In this document: positions 25,873-35,332 of the stretch, in pieces
How positions within the stretch are numbered: the first letter of the stretch is position 1
Layout of the letters: every line of letters begins with the position of its first letter
Origin: an uncultured Candidatus Nitrosopumilus sp.
GTDB lineage: Archaea > Thermoproteota > Nitrososphaeria > Nitrososphaerales > Nitrosopumilaceae
Direction: 5' to 3'
Length of the DNA: 64,000 bases
Assembly (NCBI GenBank): GCA_951812655.1
Contig: OX638319.1
Coordinates: 310,001-374,000 of the forward strand
The notes under the pieces: model-generated
The model's input: the letters and a program-made list of their open reading frames with translations, nothing else
The model's database searches: none
What the model was told of the DNA's origin: nothing
Position numbers and translations under genes: made by a program

Positions 25873-26610
25873 ATGACGATTTCAGGTTGGGGGGAAAGAT
25901 ATTCAGTCATCTTAAAAGAATTCAGATACGACGAAAAAAAGGATGAAGAATCAGCCATTATTCTAGATTCAATATTAGAAAAATCAGATAGTTCTAAAAA
26001 ATTAATCACTTTGATTAGACAAAAAACAGTTTTCGTCATAGGATCTGGTCCATCTTTGTCCAGTGCAATTCCAGAGTTAAAAAAGTATGAGAACGTAGTA
26101 ACGATTGCTGCAGATAGTTCAGTCAAACCACTGGTAACAAATGGAATAATTCCAGATATTATTGTTACAGATTTGGACGGAGATGAAAAAACTCTGGACA
26201 AAATTGCAAAAACAAAATCAATTTTTGTCGTACATGCACATGGAGATAACATAGGAAAGCTAGAATTCGCAAAAAAATTTAAAAACTGTATTGGGACGTC
26301 TCAATCAAAACCATTTAAAAAAATTAAGAATTTTGGAGGTTTTACAGATGGAGACAGAGGAGTGTTTTTGGCAAATCACTTTCAGGCAAAGAGGATCATT
26401 TTGTTTGGAATGGACTTCGGCAAACGAATTGGGAAATTTTCGGAAACAAAAAAATCAGAAAGAATGATCAAATTGATGAAGCTAAAAAAAGGAGAATCGC
26501 TTTTAGAATGGCTCTCAACAATTACAAAATCAGAATTGTTTACCACGTCGAGACCAATTAGCGGCTTTAAAAAAATATCTTATAAACAATTAGATGACAT
26601 AATCACCTAG
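25873..26610 (+). CDS. mptE: 6-hydroxymethyl-dihydropterin pyrophosphokinase, MptE-type (DUF115)
   Basis: 245 aa from ATG 25873 (MTISGWGERYS). Core motifs of the archaeal DUF115 family: VIGSGPSLSSAIPEL, AADSSVKPL, PDIIVTDLDGD, VVHAHGDNIGKL, FGGFTDGDRGVFLA and ILFGMDFG. It activates the pterin that FolP uses next. An ATG at 25840 would add 11 residues and overlap folP; the later start has an A/T-rich TTTATC box about 27 nt upstream. Confidence 0.87.
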   Translation: MTISGWGERYSVILKEFRYDEKKDEESAIILDSILEKSDSSKKLITLIRQKTVFVIGSGPSLSSAIPELKKYENVVTIAADSSVKPLVTNGIIPDIIVTDLDGDEKTLDKIAKTKSIFVVHAHGDNIGKLEFAKKFKNCIGTSQSKPFKKIKNFGGFTDGDRGVFLANHFQAKRIILFGMDFGKRIGKFSETKKSERMIKLMKLKKGESLLEWLSTITKSELFTTSRPISGFKKISYKQLDDIIT

Positions 26611-26645
26611 AATGCATTTAATACTAATCTCATTTTTAACAAATC

Positions 26646-27227
26646 ATGAAATTTTCTGAGGAACAAATAAAGGAAATTGTAACGTTAAAAGAAAGTTTAA
26701 TCGAACAGATAGAAAAACATCAAGAAGGCATCGAAATGATCGAAAAAAATATCACAGTTTTAGACCTGTTTTTAAAAAATTCAAGTTTTACGAAAGCTTC
26801 TCAATTAGAAATTAAGGCAGATGTCACTAAAAACCCCGAAGAAATTTCTATTCCGATCAAGAAACCCGAAGAAATTTCTATTCCTATTAAACGATCAAAT
26901 GACGGAAAGCTGATTGCAAATGCATACGTTACTCCAGAACAGGTTTCCATAGTTTTAGATAATGAAATTTTGATCGACGCAAACACTCCTCCCTTCAAAT
27001 CATTTTTCTTAGACAGAATAATTGGAGAAATGAAAAAAAGAGATAATGTGGAAGCAAATGACGGAAAGATTCAGAGAGAATCAATGATCGACTACATAAT
27101 TAACAAAAATGGTACAAATATCAGAGAAATAATTATTAAAAACTATAGACAGAAAGAAAGAGTCAACGAGTTAATCAATACAGCAGGATGGTCATTGACT
27201 AGAATGCTTGAAAATATCAACAAGTGA
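26646..27227 (+). CDS. Conserved-looking hypothetical with N-terminal coiled coil
   Basis: 193 aa. Residues 1-45 are heptad-rich (EEQIKEIVTLKESLIEQIEK...). A linker holds a tandem duplication of PEEISIPIK at about 60-81, also a DNA-level duplication of about 27 bp. The C-terminal ~110 residues form a mixed domain (GKLIANAYVTPEQVSIVLD; INTAGWSLTRMLENI). No family recognised. It ends 4 nt before guaA and is probably cotranscribed with it. Confidence 0.65.
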   Translation: MKFSEEQIKEIVTLKESLIEQIEKHQEGIEMIEKNITVLDLFLKNSSFTKASQLEIKADVTKNPEEISIPIKKPEEISIPIKRSNDGKLIANAYVTPEQVSIVLDNEILIDANTPPFKSFFLDRIIGEMKKRDNVEANDGKIQRESMIDYIINKNGTNIREIIIKNYRQKERVNELINTAGWSLTRMLENINK

Positions 27228-27231
27228 TCAT

Positions 27232-28755
27232 ATGGATAAAATAGTAGTTTTAGATTTTGGTTCGCAATACAGCCACCTAATCTGTAGACGAATCAGAGAA
27301 TTTTCTGTGTATGCTGAACTAGTGCCGTACAACATAAGCTATGAAGAATTACAAAAACTCAACCCAACCGGAATAATTTTTTCTGGAGGGCCATCAAGCG
27401 TTTACAATACAGATGCTCCAATTCCAGAAGATAAGATTTTTGAAATGGATTTGCCATTACTTGGAATCTGTTACGGTCATCAATTGATTGTAAACAAATA
27501 CGGTGGAAAAGTCAAGAGAGCAAACAAGGAATATGGTTCATCTTTACTAACAATAGACAGTAACAAGGATCTTCTCAATGGAATAGGAAAATCAGTCAGA
27601 GCATGGATGAGTCATGGAGACGAGGCAGAACAAATTCCGCAGGGGTTTAAAGTAATTGGCCACACTGAAAATGCAAGGGCTGCGGCAATTGCATCAGAAG
27701 ATAAATTGATATACGGAATTCAATTTCATCCAGAAGTTGTACATACTGAACAAGGTACATCAATTCTAAAGAATTTTGTATTAACAGTTTGTGGAGCAAA
27801 ACAAGAATGGACCATGGAGAACTTCATAGAAACATCTGTTGCGAAGATTTCAAAGATAGACGGAAATGTTCTTTGCGGAGTTAGTGGAGGAATAGATTCG
27901 ACGGTAGTCGCATTACTTATTCACAAGGCAATTGGAGACAGACTCAAGTGTGTTTTTGTAAATAACGGCCTACTCAGATTAAACGAGGAAGATGAAATTG
28001 AAAATATGTTCAAAGACAATTTTAAAGTGAATTTCAAAGCTGTGAATGCAGCAAATACATTTCTAGAAAAACTCAAAGGCATAGAAGACCCAGAGAAGAA
28101 AAGGAAGATCATAGGAGAAGAATTTGTCAATGTGTTTACAAACTTCGCTGAGAAAGAAGGTCCCTTCAAATGGTTAGCTCAAGGTACACTATATCCAGAT
28201 GTGATTGAAAGTGGAGTATCAAAAGGCCCGGCATCAGTGATAAAATCACATCATAATGTGGGAGGCTTACCCGATTGGCTAGATTTAGAGATTTTAGAGC
28301 CATTAAAAGAACTCTACAAGGACGAGGTAAGAAAAATTGCAAAGATTCTCAAGGTTCCTGAAAAACTCTTCATGAGACATCCATTTCCAGGTCCTGGCCT
28401 AGCAGTTAGAATAATTGGAGAAGTAAACCAAACAAAGCTGGAAATTTCAAAGGTGGCAAGCAAAATTGTCGAAGAGGAGCTAATCAAAGCTGGACTATAC
28501 GAAAAGGTATGGCAAGCATATGCAGCAGTTGGAGATGACAGAGCAGTAGGAGTAGTAGGAGATGAGCGCAAATATGGAAATATAGTGATGATCAGAGTTG
28601 TCGATTCGATAGATGCAATGACTGCAGATTGGACCAGATTGCCACATGATCTTTTAGAAAAGATGAGCAATAGAATTACCAACGAAATTCAAGACGTTAC
28701 ATGGGTAACCTATACTATTTCAAGCAAGCCACCTGCTACAATAGAACCACAATAG
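27232..28755 (+). CDS. guaA: GMP synthase (glutamine-hydrolysing)
   Basis: 507 aa, both halves in one chain. N-terminal class I amidotransferase: GGPSSVYN, LLGICYGHQL (nucleophile Cys) and FHPEVVHTEQG. ATP-pyrophosphatase: GVSGGIDSTVVALL. C-terminal dimer domain: RHPFPGPGLAVRIIGE, and the end KPPATIEPQ, nearly the universal KPPxTIEWE. Converts XMP to GMP. Start chosen at ATG 27232 (MDKIVVLDFGSQYS), after the upstream stop; an ATG eight codons earlier overlaps that gene. Confidence 0.95.
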   Translation: MDKIVVLDFGSQYSHLICRRIREFSVYAELVPYNISYEELQKLNPTGIIFSGGPSSVYNTDAPIPEDKIFEMDLPLLGICYGHQLIVNKYGGKVKRANKEYGSSLLTIDSNKDLLNGIGKSVRAWMSHGDEAEQIPQGFKVIGHTENARAAAIASEDKLIYGIQFHPEVVHTEQGTSILKNFVLTVCGAKQEWTMENFIETSVAKISKIDGNVLCGVSGGIDSTVVALLIHKAIGDRLKCVFVNNGLLRLNEEDEIENMFKDNFKVNFKAVNAANTFLEKLKGIEDPEKKRKIIGEEFVNVFTNFAEKEGPFKWLAQGTLYPDVIESGVSKGPASVIKSHHNVGGLPDWLDLEILEPLKELYKDEVRKIAKILKVPEKLFMRHPFPGPGLAVRIIGEVNQTKLEISKVASKIVEEELIKAGLYEKVWQAYAAVGDDRAVGVVGDERKYGNIVMIRVVDSIDAMTADWTRLPHDLLEKMSNRITNEIQDVTWVTYTISSKPPATIEPQ

Positions 28756-28901
28756 AAACGAATTATACAGATTCGCAATAGAAATTCAGAAGCCTAGAAA
28801 ATAGAATAGAGCAAATAAGTTACAATTTAGCACCGATACGCAATTTTCTGTAAAATCATTTTAAAACTTGAAATTACCGATATTATTAATCAGTAGCAGC
28901 T

Positions 28902-29162
28902 ATGGATTTTCATGTTTTTGACACATATGTAAAAGCAAAAGATGGGCACACCATGCACTTTGACGTATTAACGGACAAAAATGAGGTTGAAAAGGCAATT
29001 TCTTTTGCAAAAGAATGGCTAAAATCGATTGGAGAAGAAACAACAACTGTGACAACTAAAGAATGTAAATTCTGCCACACTCAGTCAGTTCCAGAAGATA
29101 TGGAAATTGAGATAATGACGGACGGGTATTCTATTTCGAAGATGGAAGGATGTCCAAACTAA
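28902..29162 (+). CDS. DUF2024-family small protein
   Basis: 86 aa. HVFDTYVKAKDGHTMHFDV, a middle helix, then CKFCHTQS and a C-terminal SKMEGCPN agree with the DUF2024 family, whose function I do not know. The two Cys pairs could bind metal. Its end overlaps the convergent ROK gene by 4 nt. Confidence 0.75.
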   Translation: MDFHVFDTYVKAKDGHTMHFDVLTDKNEVEKAISFAKEWLKSIGEETTTVTTKECKFCHTQSVPEDMEIEIMTDGYSISKMEGCPN

Positions 29163-30025
29163 AGCATACAAGCGCCAATAACACCTGCAGAATCACCCAG
29201 ATTATTTTTCAATATTGGGGTGTCTACCAAATCTGAAAATACTTTGTCATAAACAGAATCTTTGCCCTCAGTGTATAGAAAATCAATGTTTGACAAACCC
29301 CCACCTAAAACGATTACATCTGGATCTAGAATATCTATCACATTTGCGAGACCAAATCCAAAATTTTCTAAAAAATTATTCTTCCATTTTTTTCCAATTT
29401 CACTATCAACATTAGAGAGGATTTCAGGTAGATTTTGCGATTTACCGGTAAGTCTAGCCCAATGTTTTTCAAGAGAGGGTCCACTGATGTAAGTTTCCAC
29501 ACATCCAGTTTTACCACAATAACACAAATTGCCATTGTGATGTAAAACATGGTGTCCCCATTCACCGGCAATATTTGTTCTCCCAGAGTGTAATTTTTTA
29601 TCAATGACAATTCCCCCACCCACACCAGTACCAATAATGACACCTAGCACCATTTTGTAATCTGAAGCAACACCGAAAGTAGCTTCAGCCATTGCAAAAC
29701 AATTTGCGTCATTCTCAATAGAAATTGTTTGTCCAATTAGATTTTCTAGATCCAATTTGATGTTTTTTCCAATCAAACATTGAGTATTACTATTTTTAAT
29801 CAACCCAGTTTGTTTTGAAATTGCACCAGGGGTACAAATGCCCAGTGAAAAATCATCAACATTTTCAGATATTTCCATGACTAGGTCAGAAATGGAATTT
29901 AGAATTTGTAGATAATCGTTGTGAGGAGTGCTGATCCTCTTTCTTTTGACAACATTATGACTACCATCAAGCAATACAGATTCTATCTTTGTACCACCTA
30001 AATCTACACCAACTCTATACAACAA
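29159..30025 (-). CDS. ROK-family sugar kinase (glucokinase-like)
   Basis: 288 aa. N-terminal phosphate loop GVDLGGTKIESVLLDG, the catalytic region SIENDANCFAMAEA, GVIIGTGVGGGIV, and the ROK zinc motif HHNGNLCYCGKTGCVE. C-terminal VIVLGGGLSN. It phosphorylates a hexose or amino sugar with ATP; specificity cannot be read. Confidence 0.87.
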   Translation of the reverse strand: MLYRVGVDLGGTKIESVLLDGSHNVVKRKRISTPHNDYLQILNSISDLVMEISENVDDFSLGICTPGAISKQTGLIKNSNTQCLIGKNIKLDLENLIGQTISIENDANCFAMAEATFGVASDYKMVLGVIIGTGVGGGIVIDKKLHSGRTNIAGEWGHHVLHHNGNLCYCGKTGCVETYISGPSLEKHWARLTGKSQNLPEILSNVDSEIGKKWKNNFLENFGFGLANVIDILDPDVIVLGGGLSNIDFLYTEGKDSVYDKVFSDLVDTPILKNNLGDSAGVIGACML

Positions 30026-30066
30026 TCTTTACAAAAACTTGGATGCTTAATCTTTAACTAAAAATT

Positions 30067-31689
30067 TTAACCCATTCCAGGCATTCCGCCACCGCCTGGA
30101 GCTCCAGAAATAGCGATAACATCGTCGATTCTAAGAATCATGCATGCTGCTTCAGTCGCAGATTTGATAATTTGTTCTTTGACTACAATTGGCTCTACAA
30201 CATTAATCTTCATCATATCTGCAATCCTCATATTCCTAGCATCAATCCCGGTCCACTTCTCACCATGATTTTGTTTGGCTCTAAGATTAGCCATGGTGTC
30301 AATAGGATCCATTCCTGCATTTTCAGCAATAGTGAGAGGAATTGTTTCTAATGCCTCAGCATATTTCTTAATTGCAAGTTGTTCACGTCCATCAAAATTT
30401 ACGGCCCATTCTTTTAGCAATGATGCAGCAAATGCTTCAGGTGCACCACCTCCAGCAACAATGGCAGGTTTTTCAATGACATCTTTAATTACCATTAATG
30501 AATCGTGGATTGATCGATCCACTTCATCAATAACTCTCTGAGTACCACCACGAATCAGTAACGTTACAGACTGAGGATGCTTACAACCCTCTATGAAAAC
30601 CCACTTATCAGACTCCACTTTCTTTTGATGAGCCAAATCAGCAACGCCCAGGTCATTTTCTGTAAGATCATCAATGTTACTGATTACACGACCGCCCGTA
30701 GCTTTGGAAAGTTTTATCATGTCACTTTCCTTGACGCGACGAATGGCCATAATGCCGTATTTAGACAAATAATGTTGCGAAATATCATCAATTCCCTTTT
30801 GACAGATCAAGACATTCACGCCCACATCATGTAATTTATCAACCATTGCCTTTAACATTCTATTTTCTTCTTCCAAGAACATCTGCATTTGAGTGGGATC
30901 AGTGATTCTAATTTCTGCACTAAGTTCAGTTTTTTCAATTTCTAATGCAGAATTGAGTAATGCAATTTTTGCATTTTCTACCTTCGTAGGCATTCCACTA
31001 TGAACAATCTCTTTATCTAAAACAATACCTTTTACAATTTGAGTATCATCGATAGAACCACCAGTCTTCTTTTCAACTTTGATATTTTCAAGGTCAACTG
31101 AATAGTCATCACCTTTCTTAGTTGCAATACTTAGAATTGCATCAACAATAATTTTTGAAAGAACATCACTATCTTCAGATATTAATTTGGATTGCATGCT
31201 TGTAATTGCAACTTTAAGAAGAGAGGACTTGTCATCAGAGGATATTTTTTTTGCCAAATCCGAATATATCTCCAAAGTTTTATCTGAAGCTGACTGAAAA
31301 CCATCAATAATGGTTGACGCGTGAACGTCTTTGTTAAGAAGATCTTCAGCTTTTGCTAATAGTGCACCTCCAAAAATAACAGAGGATGTTGTTCCATCAC
31401 CTACTTCATTATCCACTGTTTTGGATATTTCAACCATCATTTTTGCTGCTGGGTGCTGTACATCGATTTCCTTTAGAATCGTAGCACCATCGTTTGTAAT
31501 TGTAACGTCACCAAGGGAATCTACCAACATTTTATCAAGACCTCTAGGACCAAGACTACTTTTAACCAATTGTGAAACTAATTTTGCCGCGGCAATATTG
31601 TTTTGTTGTGCATCCTTTCCTTTCTGCTGTAGTGCACTTTCTTTAAGAACTAAGACAGGTCCATTAGGTCCTTGCTGTATTGATGCCAT
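30067..31689 (-). CDS. thsA: Thermosome subunit (group II chaperonin)
   Basis: 540 aa. Typical blocks: KLVSQLVKSSLGPRGLDKML, VTITNDGATILKEI, VGDGTTSSVIFGGALL, QKGIDDISQHYL, VAGGGAPEAFAASLL, and the flexible Gly/Met C-terminus GAPGGGGMPGMG. Forms the hetero- or homo-oligomeric folding chamber in the cytosol. Confidence 0.95.
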   Translation of the reverse strand: MASIQQGPNGPVLVLKESALQQKGKDAQQNNIAAAKLVSQLVKSSLGPRGLDKMLVDSLGDVTITNDGATILKEIDVQHPAAKMMVEISKTVDNEVGDGTTSSVIFGGALLAKAEDLLNKDVHASTIIDGFQSASDKTLEIYSDLAKKISSDDKSSLLKVAITSMQSKLISEDSDVLSKIIVDAILSIATKKGDDYSVDLENIKVEKKTGGSIDDTQIVKGIVLDKEIVHSGMPTKVENAKIALLNSALEIEKTELSAEIRITDPTQMQMFLEEENRMLKAMVDKLHDVGVNVLICQKGIDDISQHYLSKYGIMAIRRVKESDMIKLSKATGGRVISNIDDLTENDLGVADLAHQKKVESDKWVFIEGCKHPQSVTLLIRGGTQRVIDEVDRSIHDSLMVIKDVIEKPAIVAGGGAPEAFAASLLKEWAVNFDGREQLAIKKYAEALETIPLTIAENAGMDPIDTMANLRAKQNHGEKWTGIDARNMRIADMMKINVVEPIVVKEQIIKSATEAACMILRIDDVIAISGAPGGGGMPGMG

Positions 31690-31733
31690 TTAGATTCAGC
31701 TTCAATTCACAAAATCCCCCTTTTTAACATTGC

Positions 31734-33497
31734 TTAGTTGATCGGGGATATGTAATTTCGTGTTTTCACATCAACGATCCCTCCAGAAGTGATTCTGACG
31801 GAAGGCAACGCCAAAAATGGCAGGAATAATGGAATCAGATGAGGTCTAGAAAAAACACATCCAGAATCTACAATGGCACTATTGATTTTTTCGAAATTTG
31901 ATGAAACTTTTTCAAAGGAGTCCGTCGAGACAATGCCGGCCATTTGTAAAGGTAAGGAAGCAATAATTTTCCCAGACTTGACTACAACGAGTCCTCCCTG
32001 ATTCTTAACAAGATGATTAGAGGCAATGGCCATGTCAGAATCATTCGAACCTATAACAATCATATCATTTTCATGAAAACTCCACGTAGATGCAAAAGCT
32101 CCTATCTCAGCTCCAAAATTTTCAAGAAATCCAACAGAACTTCTACCAGTGCCATGAATCCTGTCAAAAGAGGCAACTTTCCAAAGGTCAGAATCTAACG
32201 AGGCAGAGACATGCCCATTTTTTGAATGAAGATCAGATGAGCCTAGTTTTGTAATTATTTCGGTTTGCATGTATATTGTATTTGCGACAACATCTTTCTT
32301 TTTTGATTTTATTTGAAAGTCATTTTCTGAGAAGTTCTTTAGCTTGACGGTTTTTTTCATCCAGGGTGGAATTAATTTTTTCTTGATTGGCGTTACGATA
32401 GTTCCATTAGAGACAACCAATTTTCCCCCGACAAAAACTTTGTTTGGTTTAAATGAATTCATATCATCAAAGATTAGAATATCGGCTAGCTTTCCAGGCG
32501 CAATTCCACCCAGATCTTTTCCCATATTGTAATAGTCAAAATTATTCTTTGATGCCATTGTGACTGCATCAATTGGTTTCAATCCAAGATTAATTGATTC
32601 ACGAATACAATGATCAATGTGTCCAAACTGCACAAGGTCAAGTGGATCAAGACCATCAGAACAAAACATTAATCGATTTAGATATGTTCCATGCGACAAT
32701 ACCCGTGGAATTATTTCCTTAAGATCACGTCTAATAGAGCCCTCCCTAATCATTATCCACATGCCAAGACGCAGTCTTTCTAAAACTTGATCAAAGTTTA
32801 TTGGCTCATGACAAGATAGTATTCCCGATGAGACATACGCGTTAAGCTTCTTTTCACTTGCACCTGCAGTATGTCCATTAATAATACAGTCACACTCAAG
32901 CATCGTCGAAAGAGACTTCATTGTTTTTGGTTCGCGAAGAGTGACTTTGGTCCATGAAAAAACTTCTCCCATTCCAAGAACGTGTGGATGTTTTACAGCA
33001 GATTTTGCTTGTGGCAAAGTCATGGATTTACTATTACTGAATTTTGCATCCACAGGAAGACCACCTGGAACTACTTGAAAAATTCGAATTGGAAGATTTT
33101 CACCTAGTTTGAGAAATTCTTTAAAACCACGATTACCAGCTACACTGACAACATCAATTGGATCTGAAAAGAGGGAAGTGACACCACAAAGAAGTGCTTT
33201 TTTTGCAAATTCTGATGGCAAGACAAATTGATCTATATGCAGATGAGGATCTGCGAACCCAGGTCCGACATATTTTTCTTTTACATCAATTATGACGGTT
33301 TTAGGACCAGACGAATGTGATGCATCTGGTCCGACATATGCAATTCTGTCACCAGTAACAGCAATCTGGATTTTTGGGATGACTTCTCGCGTGTAAACAG
33401 AAAACAAACTACAATTTTTTAATATCAGATCGGCTTTTTTCTCACCCATTGCAACAGAATTCAGAGACCGAATAGAATTTGCCAGATTCGAGGTCAT
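31734..33497 (-). CDS. ade: Adenine deaminase
   Basis: 587 aa, normal for the Ade branch of amidohydrolases. Metal motif FADPHLHIDQFVLP, then GMGEVFSWTKV, NGHTAGASEKKLNAY, FCSDGLDPLDLVQFG, APGKLADILIF, and the C-terminal Ade domain (TGRSSVGFLENFG, AIASNHLVKNQGGLVV). It converts adenine to hypoxanthine for purine salvage. Divergent from rpl44e. Confidence 0.9.
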   Translation of the reverse strand: MTSNLANSIRSLNSVAMGEKKADLILKNCSLFSVYTREVIPKIQIAVTGDRIAYVGPDASHSSGPKTVIIDVKEKYVGPGFADPHLHIDQFVLPSEFAKKALLCGVTSLFSDPIDVVSVAGNRGFKEFLKLGENLPIRIFQVVPGGLPVDAKFSNSKSMTLPQAKSAVKHPHVLGMGEVFSWTKVTLREPKTMKSLSTMLECDCIINGHTAGASEKKLNAYVSSGILSCHEPINFDQVLERLRLGMWIMIREGSIRRDLKEIIPRVLSHGTYLNRLMFCSDGLDPLDLVQFGHIDHCIRESINLGLKPIDAVTMASKNNFDYYNMGKDLGGIAPGKLADILIFDDMNSFKPNKVFVGGKLVVSNGTIVTPIKKKLIPPWMKKTVKLKNFSENDFQIKSKKKDVVANTIYMQTEIITKLGSSDLHSKNGHVSASLDSDLWKVASFDRIHGTGRSSVGFLENFGAEIGAFASTWSFHENDMIVIGSNDSDMAIASNHLVKNQGGLVVVKSGKIIASLPLQMAGIVSTDSFEKVSSNFEKINSAIVDSGCVFSRPHLIPLFLPFLALPSVRITSGGIVDVKTRNYISPIN

Positions 33498-33567
33498 GAC
33501 TTTTAGTTGGTTTTTGTGCCTATTATAGATTCAATGCTTAAATTACGGTTGAAGAGGTTTTGTTGAT

Positions 33568-33849
33568 ATGAACATTCCCAAGGTGATCAGAAAGTATTGT
33601 GCAAAATGTAAAACACATACTGAACAAAAGGTCTCCATTTACAAGGCTGGAAAGAGACGGGGTTCTGCCAGAGGTGAGCGTCGACACGCAGAACGCAAAA
33701 AAGGATATGGCGGACAGAAATTTCCAAAACTAGCTAAACCAGCCAAAGTTACGAAGAAAGTTACCCCTATCATGACATGTACTGTATGTAAGAAGAAATA
33801 CAATAAAACAGGTGTTAGAATTAAGAAATTTGAGTTGGTGGCAGCATGA
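33568..33849 (+). CDS. rpl44e: Ribosomal protein L44e
   Basis: 93 aa, zinc protein of the large subunit near the E site. IRKYCAKCKTHTEQKV and CTVCKKKYNKTG supply four cysteines; basic core KRRGSARGERRHAERKKGYG. A CTTAAATTA box (33537-33545) lies 27 nt upstream of the ATG. Its stop overlaps the S27e start by 4 nt. Confidence 0.95.
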   Translation: MNIPKVIRKYCAKCKTHTEQKVSIYKAGKRRGSARGERRHAERKKGYGGQKFPKLAKPAKVTKKVTPIMTCTVCKKKYNKTGVRIKKFELVAA

Positions 33850-34043
33850 AGAAAGACCATATTGAGATCCCAAAACCATCTAGCAAGTTTCAAAAGGTCA
33901 GCTGCAATGAATGCGGTGAACTTCAGATAGTATATTCTCATGCATCAACCCAAATAGCATGCCACTCTTGCGGAAATACTATCTCGGAGCCAACAGGATC
34001 AAAAGCTCAGATAAATGGTAAAATTTCAGGTAGTGCCGAGTAA
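33846..34043 (+). CDS. rps27e: Ribosomal protein S27e
   Basis: 65 aa with the C4 zinc finger CNECGELQIVYSHASTQIAC...C, of the small-subunit protein S27e. Translationally coupled to L44e (ATGA overlap), a standard archaeal pair. Its 3' end overlaps the convergent cobY by 18 nt. Confidence 0.93.
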   Translation: MKKDHIEIPKPSSKFQKVSCNECGELQIVYSHASTQIACHSCGNTISEPTGSKAQINGKISGSAE

Positions 34044-34610
34044 ATCATAATCTTGTTTAGAGTTTAGGTTAAACGCAACTCTCGTATCATCAATCACGAT
34101 GTACGTTTCTGTCAAATTTTCCAATGAAGTGATTTTTGCAGGATTGATTATAGATATTCCAGTATAATGGCAAACTTGATCATGATAGTTAACAGAATAA
34201 TCAGATCTAAGGCCAAGCGAGGTCAAAAAATCTTTAGTGACAAGAATACTAGTCCAAGTATTTTTAGAATCATATAGACAAATAATTTTTTGAACCATTT
34301 CCTTATCCAATAATGGTAAATCACCAGACGTCACAAAAGCACTTTCTTGAATGGTTTTCAATACGGAGTTTAGATCTTCCACATATCCAAATCCAGAGGT
34401 ATCAAAAGTTTCAAAACTGTTTTTCTCGATTAGTTTTTTTGTATTAGGGGAATTTTTACTGGTTACTGCCAAAATTCTTGAAAATGAGTTTGAATCTTTT
34501 AACGAATCGAGAACGTGGAAGATAATGGGTTTTTTGTAATTCAACAATAGTTTTTCCCCATCCAAGTTCATCCTAGTGCCTTTACCACCGGCCATAACAA
34601 TACCGATCAT
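34026..34610 (-). CDS. cobY: Adenosylcobinamide-phosphate guanylyltransferase, CobY type
   Basis: 194 aa nucleotidyltransferase: GIVMAGGKGTRMN at the N-terminus, LLLNYKKPIIFHVL, FVTSGDLPLLDKEMV with the metal Asp. It is the archaeal non-homologous replacement of CobU and makes adenosylcobinamide-GDP, the substrate of CobS encoded just upstream (4-nt overlap). Confidence 0.88.
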   Translation of the reverse strand: MIGIVMAGGKGTRMNLDGEKLLLNYKKPIIFHVLDSLKDSNSFSRILAVTSKNSPNTKKLIEKNSFETFDTSGFGYVEDLNSVLKTIQESAFVTSGDLPLLDKEMVQKIICLYDSKNTWTSILVTKDFLTSLGLRSDYSVNYHDQVCHYTGISIINPAKITSLENLTETYIVIDDTRVAFNLNSKQDYDLLGTT

Positions 34611-35332
34611 ATTGAAACAAACACCATCAAAGAAGCCAAGCGACTAAATTCGTTTGTAGCACCAAGCACATCTCCAGTAATTCCACCAAAACTACGAGTA
34701 GAGATCAACAATAGAAAAAAAGTTAATGCAGCAACCACTCCAAGCATGACAATTCCAGTAGTTTCTCCAATAGCAATAACAGGAATCAGCATTATGAAGA
34801 ATGCTGCAGAAAGTTTTTTCTTGTCTTTCATCATCTCTACAAACGGCGAATTAGAACCTAATGACGCAGATTTGCCAAAACTAGCCATCAAAACCATTGA
34901 GAATTTTGCCAAGATTTCACTGATTAAGAGTGCTTTAAACAAATCAAACCCACTAGTAAGAGAAAGGGTCAGTATTAGACCAATGAGATAAAGTACTACT
35001 GCTACAATTCCTGCAGAACCAGTAGAAAGATCTTTCATAGCTTTGAGTTTTTTTGCTTTTGAGCCTTTTACCATCAACCCATCTGCAAAATCGGCAAGAC
35101 CGTCCATATGATGTATTCCAGTTATGATTGCAATAGAAGCAACAACCAACAAACCAACCAATACAGGTTCCAAGAAAAAAGACAGCCCGAAACCCAATGA
35201 ACCAATTAAAAGCCCTATTACAATTCCGACTAGAGGAAATACGAACATGTACCTTGCGATATTTTCTAATGTGGAATTTGATGATGGAAAAATGGTTAAA
35301 AATGAGAAAACAGAACCTATTTCTTTAAGCAT
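34607..35332 (-). CDS. cobS: Adenosylcobinamide-GDP ribazoletransferase (cobalamin synthase)
   Basis: 241 aa polytopic membrane enzyme. The signature HHMDGLADFADGLM and KAMKDLSTGSAGIVAVVLY is present. Joins the lower base to adenosylcobinamide-GDP. ATG 35332 (MLKEIGSVFSFLTIFP) overlaps the cbiB end by 8 nt; an ATG at 35347 would overlap it more. Confidence 0.92.
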   Translation of the reverse strand: MLKEIGSVFSFLTIFPSSNSTLENIARYMFVFPLVGIVIGLLIGSLGFGLSFFLEPVLVGLLVVASIAIITGIHHMDGLADFADGLMVKGSKAKKLKAMKDLSTGSAGIVAVVLYLIGLILTLSLTSGFDLFKALLISEILAKFSMVLMASFGKSASLGSNSPFVEMMKDKKKLSAAFFIMLIPVIAIGETTGIVMLGVVAALTFFLLLISTRSFGGITGDVLGATNEFSRLASLMVFVSI